Counted from the stretch's first letter, positions 34,184-45,793 are shown. The stretch is 64,000 nt of DNA from Paramacrobiotus metropolitanus (GCF_019649055.1 NW_026570225.1:558001-622000), one strand, 5' to 3'. Numbers and translations are program-made. The notes: generated by a model from the letters alone, not told the origin.

Positions 34184-37100
34184 TCATTTCATCTGGAAAA
34201 ATCCCGCCATCTCGCTGTCTACAGATAAAATGCACTCGCGAAGGTGCAGCCGCAGTTTGTCCTTGGACTCGCATCCGATGGGTAGCATAAGCTTATGGCT
34301 GCATGTAGATGCCTGAGGGCGACGTTCTTCTTCTCGTCCAACGGAAAAACAATTGCGATTTTCGGAGTGGCCGGAATGCGGTACCCGGAAGTAACAAAAC
34401 GGAGCAGTTGTCGTCGTTCATGGTGGCTAAGGTCGTGTTTGACAATTTCATCAAACCAGTTCACAATCTGCAGCTGCTCAGCCATCAGCTCATCGCTAAT
34501 ATCTTCGGCATGTTCATTGTACGGCAGAAACTCTTCCAGCAAATCGTCTCCTTCTTCAAACTCTCGATAAAGGCTTTTCTCGAAGAATTTCCATTGAGCA
34601 CGTATTTCTCTCAGCTCCTACAACGATTTTATTGCAAGTAAGAGCAATCACACGCACTGAAAAAAGTGATTCATACCTTTCCCATCGTTCCGGCCAGCAA
34701 ACCTTCACTTAGATATTTTAAATTAGAGGCTCGCTTCCCGCACAGTTCATACTCGGCGATGTGTCGACACAATTTCTGGCGTCCTTGTTGCACCAACGCA
34801 ACAGTCTGCAATATAACACTTCAGTGCTATCCACAATTTAAAGACGTTGTTAGTTGTTCAGTTTTCTTAAATTTAATATTATAGGGCAATTTCGTCGAAT
34901 TTTACCGGGAAAGCTGGATGATTCTCTGCCCAAGTCTGCAAGGATGTTTCATTTGCCCAGACGATCGGCCCCGTGCCCGATAGGATGTCCTTGATGGTAT
35001 CGCCGGTTCCAACGTTGAAGCGGAAAATATCATTCACTTCTACTGGCAAGTTCAGAACGTACCGGAAAGCGGAATTATTAAACCACTGAGGAAACGGACT
35101 CCCATGAAGTATTGCTTCACGCAGAAGAAATCCAAATGCCCGCAAAGCCGAGATGCCGCCTTCTGTTGTAATAGCTTTTCCGGTTACCAAAGTAATCCCA
35201 TCAGTCACTTCGAATAATTCCATATCAACATCCGGAATCTTGTACGAGCGGAATCCTTCCAAAAGCTCCGTGATACATTCTTTGAAAGGCCCGTCAAAAT
35301 CCGACGCACTACAAGAATAAACTTTTTATGTGCATGTTATCTTTAACACGGCGTATTTTAACACAGTTTTCAATACCGGCGCGTAAACTACTGTAGCCGC
35401 TAGATGAAGTGAGACCACAGAGTCTGGTGTACGGAAAAATGCACGCCCAATATATGTACTTTGCTCCATGCAAAAATGTTTTTGATTCCCTCTGCTTCTA
35501 CCAACATTTGACATGTTTTACTGTTCTTTGCTATTTTTTAATTCTTTGCAACGAAAGATATTTGTTTTAAGAGCACAATGACACAGCTCTAATAGTTTTC
35601 TATTTATAAATCTGGTTTGTTGTGGTTTCTGGGGTGCCCCTGGCAGGGGCAGCACAATACTAAATGCAATGCAAAGTGTGCGCCGCCCGGTGGGAGGAAG
35701 GCTCGTGCTCAATGCCTGACGAGTGGAAGGCAGCGCCCGGATCTAACAGTGGTCTCACTTCATCTAGCGGCTACAGTACATAATACAGCTCACAGATACA
35801 CCCGTGTCTGTTACAGTAGCGCGCTTATATACATGTCAAAAATAAAAAATCTTCAAACTGAAAAGCACAGTTATTACACTTACTCATCCATTTCCACCTC
35901 CATTCTTCCGCCATAAGCCAAACCATCAGCACGCGCATAGTAAAAGTCGATAAAATTTTGTACGTTGCTGCTTCCTTTAATCCAAACAAATACGAAGTCG
36001 GATTTGACCATTGGTCGCTGACCGGTAACTTTTAAGCACAGCCGAGATCTCATGCTTTCAATCGATATTTCACTTGCGCCTGGGTCAACTTCAGGAAATT
36101 CAGCGACTTCAATAATCTGCAAAATAAAAAGCATAAATTTTTGTTCGATTTAATCGTTCAAAACCAATAACCTGTTCTGTAACTGCGGGACTACTGGCCG
36201 CGACAACGTTCTTCTTCTCCTCTTCAGCTTCGCTGTTATCCGAGTCACCAAGTACGATGACGTTATTGTTTAATTGACGACCAGAAGCACTATCGCTGAA
36301 CATTAATCGACCGCGACGACGGCGAGGCAAATCCGGTGAAGACGGCGGAGACGGAGAAGTATCGTCTAACCGTCCCCGAAAGGAATTCCTTGATGCAGAC
36401 ACACTTCCAAAGCCGTATGTAGAAGCAACGGAGGCACTTCCGAAGCGGGAGGATGCACTGGATGCACTCCCGAAGCCGAATGATGCACTGGATGCACTAC
36501 GGAAGCCGGACGTAGAAGCACGGTCGGCACTCCCCAAGGCGGGTGTAGAAGCACGGGAGGCACTCCCCAAAGCGGATGTAGAAGCACGGGATGTTTCTCG
36601 CAGACCAAAAAGCGATCGGGGATTTGTGATACCAGCTGGAAAAGTCTTCTTCAGTAACGATAGCAATATAGTTTTGACCTCGGATGTATTTTTTACTTGG
36701 AACGTTTCGTAAATCCAGTTCTTCCACAGTTCTTCCTTGATCCTGTAAACACATATTATCATAGCGGCATACGTCATATCGTTTCGTTAATACAAACTAT
36801 TTACCGCAGCAAATTCCTCAAAGATTTCCCGCGGAATATTCAGTGTACCATGAGCTAGAGCGATATACATGCGTCTTCGCGCTTGGTTTACGGCCCTCTC
36901 GGTGTATCTGAAAATCGTATGCGACAGTTCAAACCAGCAGAATATTCTATGCGAAATTACCGCTTTAACATTTTTCACTTTGTACGTACAAGTCTTGATC
37001 CGCCCACGATGGAGATAAAATATCCAAATCTGTTGGCCAAATAAACGGACTCTTCAGCTTTCCCGGCTCATCAAGTCGGCTCAACAACGTCCATTCCTGG

Positions 37101-37216
37101 TTGCCAAGACAATCCCCAAACGTTTCGGAAATTTTTGCGTAGATGTGATGACCTTCCAGTACGTCAAACTCAACTTGCCGAATTAGTCCCGCTTTCCGCA
37201 TGAAATCTAGTTCCAT
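34184..37216 (-). CDS. HECT-type E3 ubiquitin ligase (G2E3-like), element-associated; possibly frameshifted
   Basis: HECT ligases accept ubiquitin on a catalytic Cys before passing it to substrates. Start ATG at 37216 (MELDFMRKAGLIRQVEFDVL). Exons follow at about 36803-36906, 36173-36742, 35880-36119, 34886-35308, 34678-34803 and 34184-34612. The middle exon has a Ser/Ala/Gly tandem repeat then an acidic, basic-patch linker. The HECT N-lobe has ITLVTGKAITTEGGISALRA and GFLLREAILHGSPFPQWF; the C-lobe has LRFVTSGYRIPATPKIAI and the catalytic RPQASTCSHKLMLP. Between the last two the reading frame changes: either a one-base shift near 34316-34352 or a 38-nt GT-AG intron (34313-34350). The C terminus ends AGFFQMK at 34184. 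The resemblance to multicopy G2E3-like proteins is from memory. Confidence 0.7.
36390..36610 (-). repeat. Coding minisatellite in the HECT-ligase gene
   Basis: About six 33-39-nt units encode 11-13-residue repeats of the type SRASTSALGSA / DRASTSGFRSA / SSASSRFGSA. A disordered Ser/Gly linker, likely length-polymorphic. Confidence 0.8.
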
Positions 37217-37385
37217 CTGATATTCGCTGTAAATAACATCAGCTATGAGGAAAACGTATACATTTCAAACATAAAACGTACTTAAAAATCAACTAGAGTA
37301 CAAACATTTTATTTTTCAATTAAAACTAAACAGATATTTAAGATTTAAATTGTTCTCTAATAAGAAACCCTTACACCCACAAAAT

Positions 37386-38165
37386 TCACAACCCCACTCG
37401 CTGGGACGGAATCTGATTTCCTTCGGCGCTACGAAAAAAGTAAATCTCCATGGGATATTTACGGTGTACTACTGGCCTCTGATTCACTGGCTGTCCGAAT
37501 TGGTTTGAACCGGTCATTGAGCGAAATTCCTCCGTTCTGGGTCGCTTGACTGCATACTGCTGCCCGCCACGGCCTCGCCGGCTGCCCCGGCCACTGCCGA
37601 CCGGCAAAGATAAAATTCCCACATTCGAATTGCTTGAAAATCCAGGTGGTACAGATCCACGTGCCGGTGCTCTTGGAATGCCTGGCTGTCCACCGCCAAA
37701 TGTACTCCAAGGCAACTCACGCTGCTGGAAGTTTCGCAATGGATGTACTGTACTACTTGCCAGGCCGTAAGGTTCCATACTAAAGGCTTGATATTGACCC
37801 TGCCCCGCATTTCCTGTGAAACCCTGAGCTCTGCTTCCAGAAACTGGCGGCTGAACAATTTGTGCTCCGCTTCCTTGCGGGCTGATATCAGCGTGCTGGG
37901 CCGTAGTTGTGGATCCGGTGATACTTGCAGCATTTTCATTTATAAGGGAGCGATGGCTAGCGGAGTTTCCCATGTAAGAATTCAATTCGAGATTAACAGC
38001 TGCCGATAAACTACAGCGAACATGCAGACCGTACTCGTGATTACATCCAAAAACACTGCATTTAAGCCCGCCCAACGGTCCGCTCCAGGAAAAATCGATG
38101 TCAGCCTTTAATGGGATCACACATGGGCAATCTCTTACCCCACATTTATAGCTAAAATCAACCAT
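37386..38165 (-). CDS. Cys-rich N terminus / RGG-tail protein, unrecognised
   Basis: A single-exon 259-residue frame from MVDFSYKCGVRDCPC. The first 50 residues have a zinc-finger-like arrangement of Cys and His (C-x4-C-x-C ... C-x4-C-x-H ... H-x2-C). The rest is Ser/Gly/Gln-rich and disordered, ending with SGRGSRRGRGGQQ (an RGG-type nucleic-acid-binding tract) and a basic patch VKRPRTEE that looks like a nuclear localisation signal. It lies directly upstream of the HECT gene on the same strand, so the two may be co-transcribed element genes. No family is recognised. Confidence 0.5.
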   Translation of the reverse strand: MVDFSYKCGVRDCPCVIPLKADIDFSWSGPLGGLKCSVFGCNHEYGLHVRCSLSAAVNLELNSYMGNSASHRSLINENAASITGSTTTAQHADISPQGSGAQIVQPPVSGSRAQGFTGNAGQGQYQAFSMEPYGLASSTVHPLRNFQQRELPWSTFGGGQPGIPRAPARGSVPPGFSSNSNVGILSLPVGSGRGSRRGRGGQQYAVKRPRTEEFRSMTGSNQFGQPVNQRPVVHRKYPMEIYFFRSAEGNQIPSQRVGL

Positions 38166-39023
38166 TTTAGTCACACACAGGAAACGCAAAACAAAAAAAT
38201 GTTTTGTCAACGAAAATAAGATAAATTCGATGTTTCTACGCTCCACTTTAAAAGAAACCGACTGATGTGAATTAAGCTGAATCTGCCGCTTAAAATAAGT
38301 TTGACAGTTCTTACAGTAACCCATGCGTAAGGCGTGGCAATAACTGACCAGCTACGAGCAAGCTGCGAATAAATAACCATTGGCGCCACAGCAGCTTATA
38401 GCGGCATGCTGGTGGGAACAAGAACAGACAGCCCACTTGCGGTAACTTAGTTCTTCCATGCCGCTCGCAAATCAATTGTCTACAAATTTTGGCCGGCATA
38501 AAACAAAGGCTTCCGCTTATTAGTCGTGTTCCACTGCCGATTTTTACCATACGCGTATTGTTCTCGACAACAAACTTTCTTGTGAAACGATTTTTGCGGA
38601 AAAAAGTAAAATAAATCAGCAGAGTAATTCATTCGTCGCACACGGTTCCGGTTTAGGATTCAGCAAAGTATTTTTCTGCAGTAACATCATGCGCTTTGTA
38701 AAAAACACATAAAATTTTATTTGCAATGCATTCAACACATTATGCGGCAAACGAAGCTAACCGCCGGTCAAATACAACTATGGAGCTTTGGTTTTTTTGA
38801 GCATAGGATTACTCAAACAACTAACAATTAGTAGCAAAAAAACGAGTGCAGTTATGATGATGCAGTTATGACGATCCCGTTATCTTGCACAGGCTAAAAA
38901 ACGAACGAGAGCGAAACCAAAAACATAACGGAATCATAGGTGAGCCAGTTACATACTTTTACTTAGCGCGTTATAATACTGTAACGACAGACCTTAGCTC
39001 TGTTTATGTCTTTTGGCATGGTA
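38166..39023. other. Spacer between RGG protein and AMT pseudogene
   Basis: AT-rich. The upstream extension of the RGG frame (to 38324) has Cys/His residues but no ATG advantage. No gene recognised. Confidence 0.4.
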
Positions 39024-40660
39024 CTAATTTGCTTGCGCAAAAGGCATTTTCGAAACTTTTCCCTCCACAATCTGGTTGCGCACTTTGATTCGCAAAGGTG
39101 TACCAGGCTTTGAAAGCGAGGTGTTCACATAATCCATCGAAATATTTGTTCCCAAGGACGGTGCGGGGCATCCACTAGTAACCTTGCCAACTTGTTCTTC
39201 TTTCTCGTCGACAATAGCATAGCTCTAGGTAAAAAGACAAAGTCACAGCAAATCTGGATTTCGCATCCATTAATATTTCCAGAACACAAAACTTACAGAA
39301 CATACAGATTTACAAAACATTTACGGACAAACTCCAAGTTTGCAAAGGCACTGTTTCGATGACATGCAAACGATGCCAGTTGATAAATCGCATCCATACA
39401 ATTTCGTGCGTAATATGGCCGCAAGTTTTCACACTTCGGGCAGGTGCTCCAGTGGAAATAATTCCAACACGTTTTTTCTGCGCGCCCCCTCTGATTTGGG
39501 GAAGTATTTTCTCTGCACCCGGAAATCCACCCTCTTTGCGACGGCGTTTTCCTACAATAACGCATATATTTCCAACAATTACAAATTTTTGGGAATACTT
39601 TGAAATTTCGTTGCTTGCTTTAATAGGTTTACCTACTGTCCAGGTCAGGTCAGCTTCTACCGGTGTCGCTTGTTCGTTAATATCGTTTCCGGACAAACAC
39701 AGATCGGCTTCCAGCCGGAGTGAATCCCTGGCTTCCAAACCAGCCATTCGTACCTGCCCCTTAACGTACCACGTACCACGCGACTTTAACAATATATCAC
39801 ATAAAGGCGCAGCATCTTTGGAAAGACAGGATATCTGCAGCAAGTTTGAATTATGCATGGGAACACTAGAGCGTCCATCGTGTAAGCACTGAGCACGTGC
39901 CTCCACGCCATCTTCGCCGGTGTAGCCGCATTTGGTAATTCGGCATCCCTCAAATCCGTACAGTGTACAAAACGTAGTCTGCATGAATTCCAAGCTATCC
40001 ACCGAATCCTTTAAGCCGGGCTGAATAACTCTTGACATTTCCGGTCCTAATCACTGAAAAAAGGACATATATACGGCAAAAGGTTAAGTGTCACTGTGAC
40101 CGTAACTTCGAATCAAACGAACGAAATCGAAAGCACATTTTTCTTTAACATAATGCCGAATAGGTACAATACTGACAAAAAGTCTGTTTTTATCGGTAAT
40201 ATGATAACTCCATGCCAATACATACTTTTAACAGTTTTTTAAACGTCGTCATGCTGAAACAGAACGTGAGCAATTACTTATATAATCCGAACAGCAATTA
40301 TGAATGCAGATTTCCGTTACAACAAACCTTGAACAGCAATCAAAGCTCTTTCCTGCACAGTAACGATGCCAATTTGAGCATCCTTCCCTTTCTTCTGGAA
40401 GCCCAAGACTTTTTTCGTTAAATATTCTAGATCTTTTGCCGCACAACCGACGTTAACAACAGCGAAGAGATGTCCGCGACTGGTATTCATCTACACCGTA
40501 TCATCAATGATGCCACCGTTCTCGTTGGTTAACAAACTTAATGTGCCGCTGTTTTCCGGTTGCTTTTTAACATCCGACATGCAAACAGATTCCCAGAATT
40601 CATGCCGATCGTTGCCGTGAATGACCAGCTGTTGCATGTGACACCTGCACAACAATAAAA
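39024..40660 (-). pseudogene. Aminomethyltransferase (glycine cleavage T protein) fragment with a premature stop
   Basis: AMT transfers the aminomethyl carbon of glycine to tetrahydrofolate in mitochondria. The copy begins mid-protein at VSHMQQLVIHGN (about 40650) and continues through GTLSLLTNENGGIIDDTV, a TAG stop (40491-40493), and NTSRGHLFAVVNVGC. Later exons carry CGYTGEDGVE, GLEARDSLRLEADLCLSGND, TPVEADLTWTVGK, KRRRKEGGFPGA, GKVTSGCPAPSLGTNI and VSKMPFAQAN to the natural stop at 39024. Introns are kept. The first ~80 residues (mitochondrial presequence and substrate pocket start) have no exon upstream. Apart from truncation and one stop the frame is well preserved, so capture or duplication is fairly recent. 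Confidence 0.9.
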
Positions 40661-41025
40661 ACAGCATAACAAAAAAAGTAAACATTCACAAGTTTGAACT
40701 TTTTTATTCAGACAATCCGATGCATACAGCCATGTAAATATTATTTGGACTTTACGGCAGTGGTAACATAAAGGATAACGTAATCTGCAGTACAGTATTG
40801 TAAGCGCTGACTTTCTGACCATCGCTGACCATGAGATACTTAACAGGTATTTTTTAAGCATAAATTAATATTAACACGAAAACACACTGCAAAATACACG
40901 AATTTAATACACTGCAAGCGAGAAAAATGCAAGACCTTCCGTCAGCAATACTGTACTTTCATCAAAAATACTGCAGTGTTTCCGAGTATGGATGTGAGAT
41001 TCCGAAATGGACTGGTCTTGATAAA

Positions 41026-42074
41026 TCAACGGCATTGACCGGGTCTTCCTGCAAAACGTCTGAGGAAGTCAAATCTGTTATGTTCTACTAAAACGCTCAT
41101 ACCCTTGCGATACGAAATCATTGCACAAGCGAATGAAAACTTTATCCCTGATGCCAATTCCGTTTTTGGTGGCTGAAAATTACAACGACTATGCCAGTGT
41201 GTAAAATCGTCGTCCGTGCTAGTCACCAAAGCTGCGATCGAATAATTTCTTCGTTTGATGTCGTGATAGGCGTCCACTCCAATCACCATAAGGCTCATCT
41301 GATCTTCTTCTGAAAAACAAATTAACAATACGAAATTTGTTGTCATTATCTTCATAACAGCAGATTTAACCTTACCTTGTCAGCATTTTAGCCATGCGCC
41401 AAATGGATCCACCCAGCTTGCAATTGATTTGCAAAGCGATTTTCTGCACAATTGCGCGCAAACGATCTGCTCTTCCCAGTGTACAACTCACAATGACCTG
41501 TGAAGCGATTAAACAAGTTTAGAAGTGTGATATCCATAGAAAACCTTGTTTAAATTTTAAGCTAGAGCAAAATATTATACTTTGTCTTCGACCGCGGCTT
41601 TAGCAATGCTATGGGCATATGTGATGTTTTGATCGGCAGTTAGCATGATAATCTGCGGATTTCCGAACCGCATGCCAGAACTTTGACTGACGTCACGGAA
41701 GGCGCGAGCAAACTCTTCCGCACATTTTTGGTCCCGCTTTTGGAAAACCAAGGTCCAATGTTCCGCCCCTCTGGGATCTATAAGCATTCAGCACGTCTTT
41801 AGGAACTTCTTCCGGTGCCATTCGGAAAATTACGTTTTTGGACGACTGTCCAACAGCACGAGTGCTTTGCACGCCACAATAAGTAACGATGTAATTTCTG
41901 CCGGTCTTCATATCCATGGGAAGATGACTGTTGAAGCGTTATCCAAGTCAACCGATCCCGCGTGCTTGCAAGGATGCCAAACTTCCTTAACGCAGCTGAA
42001 CGAGACCAGAAGCAAACCAGATCAATTCGCATAATAATTCCGACACAATAAAATAATGCACACCAATCTATCAC
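41026..42074 (-). pseudogene. PIWI-clade Argonaute fragment
   Basis: PIWI proteins use piRNAs to silence transposons. Minus-strand exons give LIDPRGAEHWTLVFQKRDQK (MID/PIWI border), FARAFRDVSQSSGMRFGNPQ, KIALQINCKLGGSIWRM and MSLMVIGVDAYHDIKR, which includes the first catalytic Asp of the PIWI RNase-H fold, then FTHWHSRCNFQPPKTELASGIK. The frame ends at 41026 before the second catalytic Asp (usual RDGVGDGQ) and His. No N-terminal, PAZ or complete MID region is present, and frames switch near 41780. It is therefore a partial, non-catalytic copy within the element, flanked by the AMT fragment and the transposase. Confidence 0.85.
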
Positions 42075-42492
42075 ATACTTTGTAACTTAAGTTTTGACAG
42101 CGGGCATGTACGGAACAGCTCTTCATCGGACTTACGTGTAAGTGTCGTTAATAACCGGCGGAACGTACACGTATTTTCACGAGGCGGCGTACTGTATTAA
42201 AAATTCTTCTGTCACCGCAGCGGTTTCTTCTCAGTTAACATGCTTGCCGCAAATTTAATTCTCACCAAGCCGTGTTGCGTTTTCACCATGAAAACAATGC
42301 ATCCAACAATTACAAAACGTTAAATTCAGCAGAAGCAGTCAATTACAACGCTAACTTACTAAAGCAATAAACTCACTTTCGCTTTCTGAAAGATTAGCTA
42401 GCTTCTAACACTGCCGGTAGTAATATTATCAACGGAAAGCAGTACTAAGGTTTTTTTCTAAAATTCGGACACACTGATTTGTCAGTCTACCA
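42075..42492. other. Spacer between PIWI fragment and transposase
   Basis: 418 bp, no gene seen. It presumably holds the 3' end of the transposase transcript. Confidence 0.45.
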
Positions 42493-44290
42493 TTAACCAA
42501 AATAATGTTGTAACATTTCTTTCGCTTCGCAAAAAACCTGAATTCCATGAAATCCATCATCCCGCATCAGATCCATACTAGCCCGAATTACCTGAGCTTC
42601 AACAGGGAAACTGCTGATTTTATCGCACACCGGGACAGAATCCCTTGAATGGCCAACTTGATTTCTTAAGTACTGAGGGAAATTTTCTGCGACATCCACG
42701 TCGGCGTTAGGCAGTGCATTGTCGACCGATAAGATTTCTTCCAGAGGAAAACCTTTCAGTCCCTTCTGATTGCAGCCGAGAACAAACAACTGCCTTGGTG
42801 ACTTTTCGCCCTCCGTGCGCAATTTGTGGTTATTAAAAAAAGAAATGAAGCTATTGAGCTTATTCTGTATTCTTTCCGTGAATACTAAGTGCAAAACCAT
42901 CATGTCGCGGGCACTCGTCATATCCAAAATTTGCATATTTTCCATGTGAATGAAAATAGATCGAAATAATTTAATCACAACGCGACCCAAGTCTCTCCAC
43001 AGCCGTTCTATCCGCTGATTGTGAACTGACGGTCCCATAATGATACTGGCGCGGTTCGGACCCATATAATGCTCCATCCAGCGTGCAACTCCGAAATTTT
43101 CACCTAGTTATACAAAATAGTAAAATCAGTCAGAACTGAAAACTGTCAACTCATACACAGAAAAACACTGATGAAAAGCAACAATCGCAAAACTGACAAA
43201 GGCGCAAAACAGTATTGTACACCTTACCGCCGCAATCGCTTCTCACTCTGGACGGCACTCCCCAAGCTTCAGCGCCAACGAGGAAGGCCTGCAGCACTGT
43301 ACTTGCGCGATTGTTCGTTGCAACGACGAGAGCAATAACCATTCGAGAGTAACCGTCAATAATCCCGTGTATTACGAATCCCCAGCGAACCAACTTGTGA
43401 TTGCCATCAATGTGCCACAGCGCGTTTGGGCCAGCATTTGAATAAATGCGGCGAGGGACAAAATGGAAAAACCGATTAGCTATGCCATACGGATCCAGTC
43501 TTCTCATAGAAGCCAGAATTCTCGTGCGTTGGACTGTTAAACCTCCTGATTTTAACTGGCCGTTAATGTAACGATATCCTACGTTCGGGAACGAATTTAA
43601 AATATCCACAATTACGCGATCCAAATCCACATCACTCAATTCCGAATACTGAAAAAGCAAACGAATTTAAATTAACACATAGCCTGCTTATTACGTATAT
43701 AATGATCAAAAAAGGTAAAAATTCACCAATGCAAATCTGCAACGAACTAAAATATCTACGAGTACTGCACCCAACCGTGCCGTGATGCTGGCACATACAC
43801 TTACTTTCCTATTCAAGCCAGCATCTGCCAATCTGTACGTGACTGTCCTCTTAGAAACTCCATAAAGCTTAGCAATATCATTCACAGTAAATCCCTCGAA
43901 CCGCAGTTCAGCTAAATCATCCTCCAGAAGGAATATTTTTCCATCTACTTTGGTGTGCTGCGTGATGGGAAAAACGGACGCAGTCCCGTTTTCGTCTTCT
44001 TGCAGTAGATCCCGTAAGCGACTGGAGTAGTTAATTAAAACATCAAAAAGCTCTTGCGCTTGCACCGTCCGCTCCTCCGGAACATTTTCGCAGATATCTC
44101 TAGTATATCTAACAAATAAAACATTCAAAATTCCAACAAATTGATTTGTCAACCGTTGCTGTTTGGGTAAGTTACCCAAGCAAATAATCCATCTGCGTCA
44201 GCGCTCCGTCAACCCCATCTTGATCTTGATCCCCATTCTGGACTGTTAGATAACGCTCGCACGTCTTACAACCGAGTACGCAAACTCAAA
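42493..44290 (-). CDS. DDE integrase-type transposase (rve core), apparently intact
   Basis: Catalyses element excision and integration. Minus-strand exons: about 44167-44290 (Cys motif CVLGCKTCERYL, then MDYLLG), 43807-44107, about 43227-43650 and 42493-43103. A helix-turn-helix (FTVNDIAKLYGVSKRTVTYR) precedes the RNase-H-like core: first Asp in LWHIDGNHKLVRWG, second Asp in RVRSDCGGENFGVARW (Gly codon split by an intron), Glu in VHNQRIERLWRD. A tail with FFNNHKLRTEGEKSPRQLF follows. This arrangement is that of a eukaryotic integrase family with many fish, cnidarian and arthropod copies (I believe IS3EU/Ginger-like; class not certain). No stop or frameshift was found in the core. The N-terminal start is unresolved. 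Confidence 0.85.
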
Positions 44291-44555
44291 AACTGATCCA
44301 TTTCAAATTTCTCTTGGTTTTCTAACAAATAAAGTGGGAAGTAAACACTGAAAACATTAGAGACTTGCTCTTAAATGGATCACCAACTAATCCAGATTCA
44401 CTAAGTATACTGTAGTACCATTAGAAGAGCCTTTCCAGTACAAATAACTGTCACTTCCAAAAAATACGTTAAATTCCACTCACTCATTGGAACTGGTAGG
44501 GTGGAATGGGAATTTACAAAAACTCAGAAAAAATTATAAGTCCGGAAATTAGGCT

Positions 44556-44830
44556 TCCGGTTGACGAGGCGGCAGTCACGTTGCTGAATCACCACTCTAT
44601 CATCACCACTTTTTAATCACCCCAGTCTTATCATCATTGTTAAATCAGCAGTATCTAATCAGCACTATTTAATCAGCACTATTGATTCACCATTTTGAAT
44701 CACCACTTAAAGATCACCGATTTAATTAAAATCAACAGTTATTAATGAAACGTTATTATTCACTACCTATAGCTCACCACTCATAACTCACCACTTCACG
44801 TAATTTTAATTTTGCGCGTTTTGTACGCCA
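44556..44830 (-). repeat. Right terminal inverted repeat
   Basis: The reverse complement starts TGGCGTACAAAACGCGC, next to TA at 44831-44832, and continues with GTGATT-type units, ending at AACCGGAA. It matches the left end over its first 50 bp almost without change and more loosely over the rest. Confidence 0.8.
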
Positions 44831-44832
44831 TA

Positions 44833-45793
44833 GACAAGCCCTGTGAAGATAGGAAAACTACATTTTCTGGACATGCTTAACGGAATCGAAATGTCTTTAC
44901 GGAACCACTGAAAAGTACTGTAACTTTTATATGTTTTATTAGACCGCGTGCGATGACAAAGTGCTGCTTGTGGCAAAATTCAAAATGCACCATTAATTGG
45001 ATTTACGCCCATTTTTTTACTGGAATTTTCAATATTTTTAAGTTAAGCAGTTTGACATGGTAAAGGTGCTGTGCGACTGAAAAAAGGCAGTAGCAATATG
45101 CATGGAGAAACATAAATTCAAAGATTGTTATTCGTAACTGCTAGACAACGGGAGTACGGCACGACGACACAGTAGATTTGGAATTTCAGACACTCTCGGC
45201 ATCTCCCCGAAGACGGGAAAATGAAAATTCCAAAAATTCGGTTTTTTGGAATTTTCAGAAGATGACAGGTTCAGCCAAAATGCTTAGCCTGGCAAATTTC
45301 CGAGCCGAGCTAAAACTCTGACCAATCACAGCTTCCTTGGCGTGACGTCAATTTCAATTTTCGGTAGCACGATCATTTTCGACTTCCGGTTGCATTTTGC
45401 TTTGGAGCAAATCGCACTAGGTACATTAGCTTTTGATTAATCATCTTCGTCGTTGATAAGTCCTTAAACGTCTTAAAGTATACTCGTAGCCATCGGCCCA
45501 TCCATTTCAGTGCTACCTTCTTGGCTTTTGTTAGTTTCGTAATTTGAAAGCTGAAAGCACTCCTTGTTGTTAGATGGTAGTGACTAGTCCTTACTTCTGA
45601 CGGATTGGCGGCTTCTGTTTGCACCTGCCAAATCTGCAGCCGACACGGACTTTGACGCAAGTATTTATGTCATGCATAATACGAACCTTCAGTTTCGCCA
45701 AGGAACGGGCACGTATATGTGAGTAGCAGCTGCCACTGATTGCCTGCATGGTCCAGCCTTTCATCCACGTACATTCTGCACGTCTGCGCGAGA
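44833..45793. promoter_or_regulatory. Upstream region of the first GALNT gene
   Basis: Contains a short perfect hairpin at 45223-45256 (arms AAAATTCCAAAAA / TTTTTGGAATTTT). No gene is recognised. The minus frame 45373-45660 lacks an ATG. Confidence 0.45.

Larger units (their letters stand above)
27375..44830. mobile_element. Putative 17.5-kb DNA transposon with DDE integrase, HECT ligase and captured host-gene fragments
   Basis: The ends share the same terminal sequence in inverted orientation, TGGCGTACAAAACGCGC then about 260 bp of related GTGATT-rich sequence, each flanked by TA. A transposase gene begins within about 300 bp of the inner border of the right repeat and is transcribed inward. 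Between the ends are two further genes typical of mobile or expanded families (HECT ligase; Cys-rich RGG protein), three broken host-gene copies (ANT, AMT, PIWI) and 4 kb of noncoding sequence at the left. That one element spans both ends is inference from repeat orientation, transposase position and the lack of intact host genes inside. Nested insertions of smaller elements are the main alternative. Confidence 0.5.

Noticed and set aside
38207-38389. Minus-strand frames overlapping the start of the RGG protein
   Set aside because: Shadows of the larger frame without homology.
41979-41994. TTCCTTAACGCAG resembling a U12 branch site plus acceptor
   Set aside because: It lies on the plus strand within the minus-strand PIWI fragment, too close to the AG, with no U12 donor upstream.
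45373-45660. 95-codon minus-strand frame upstream of GALNT-A
   Set aside because: No ATG start, no splice support and no recognisable motif.
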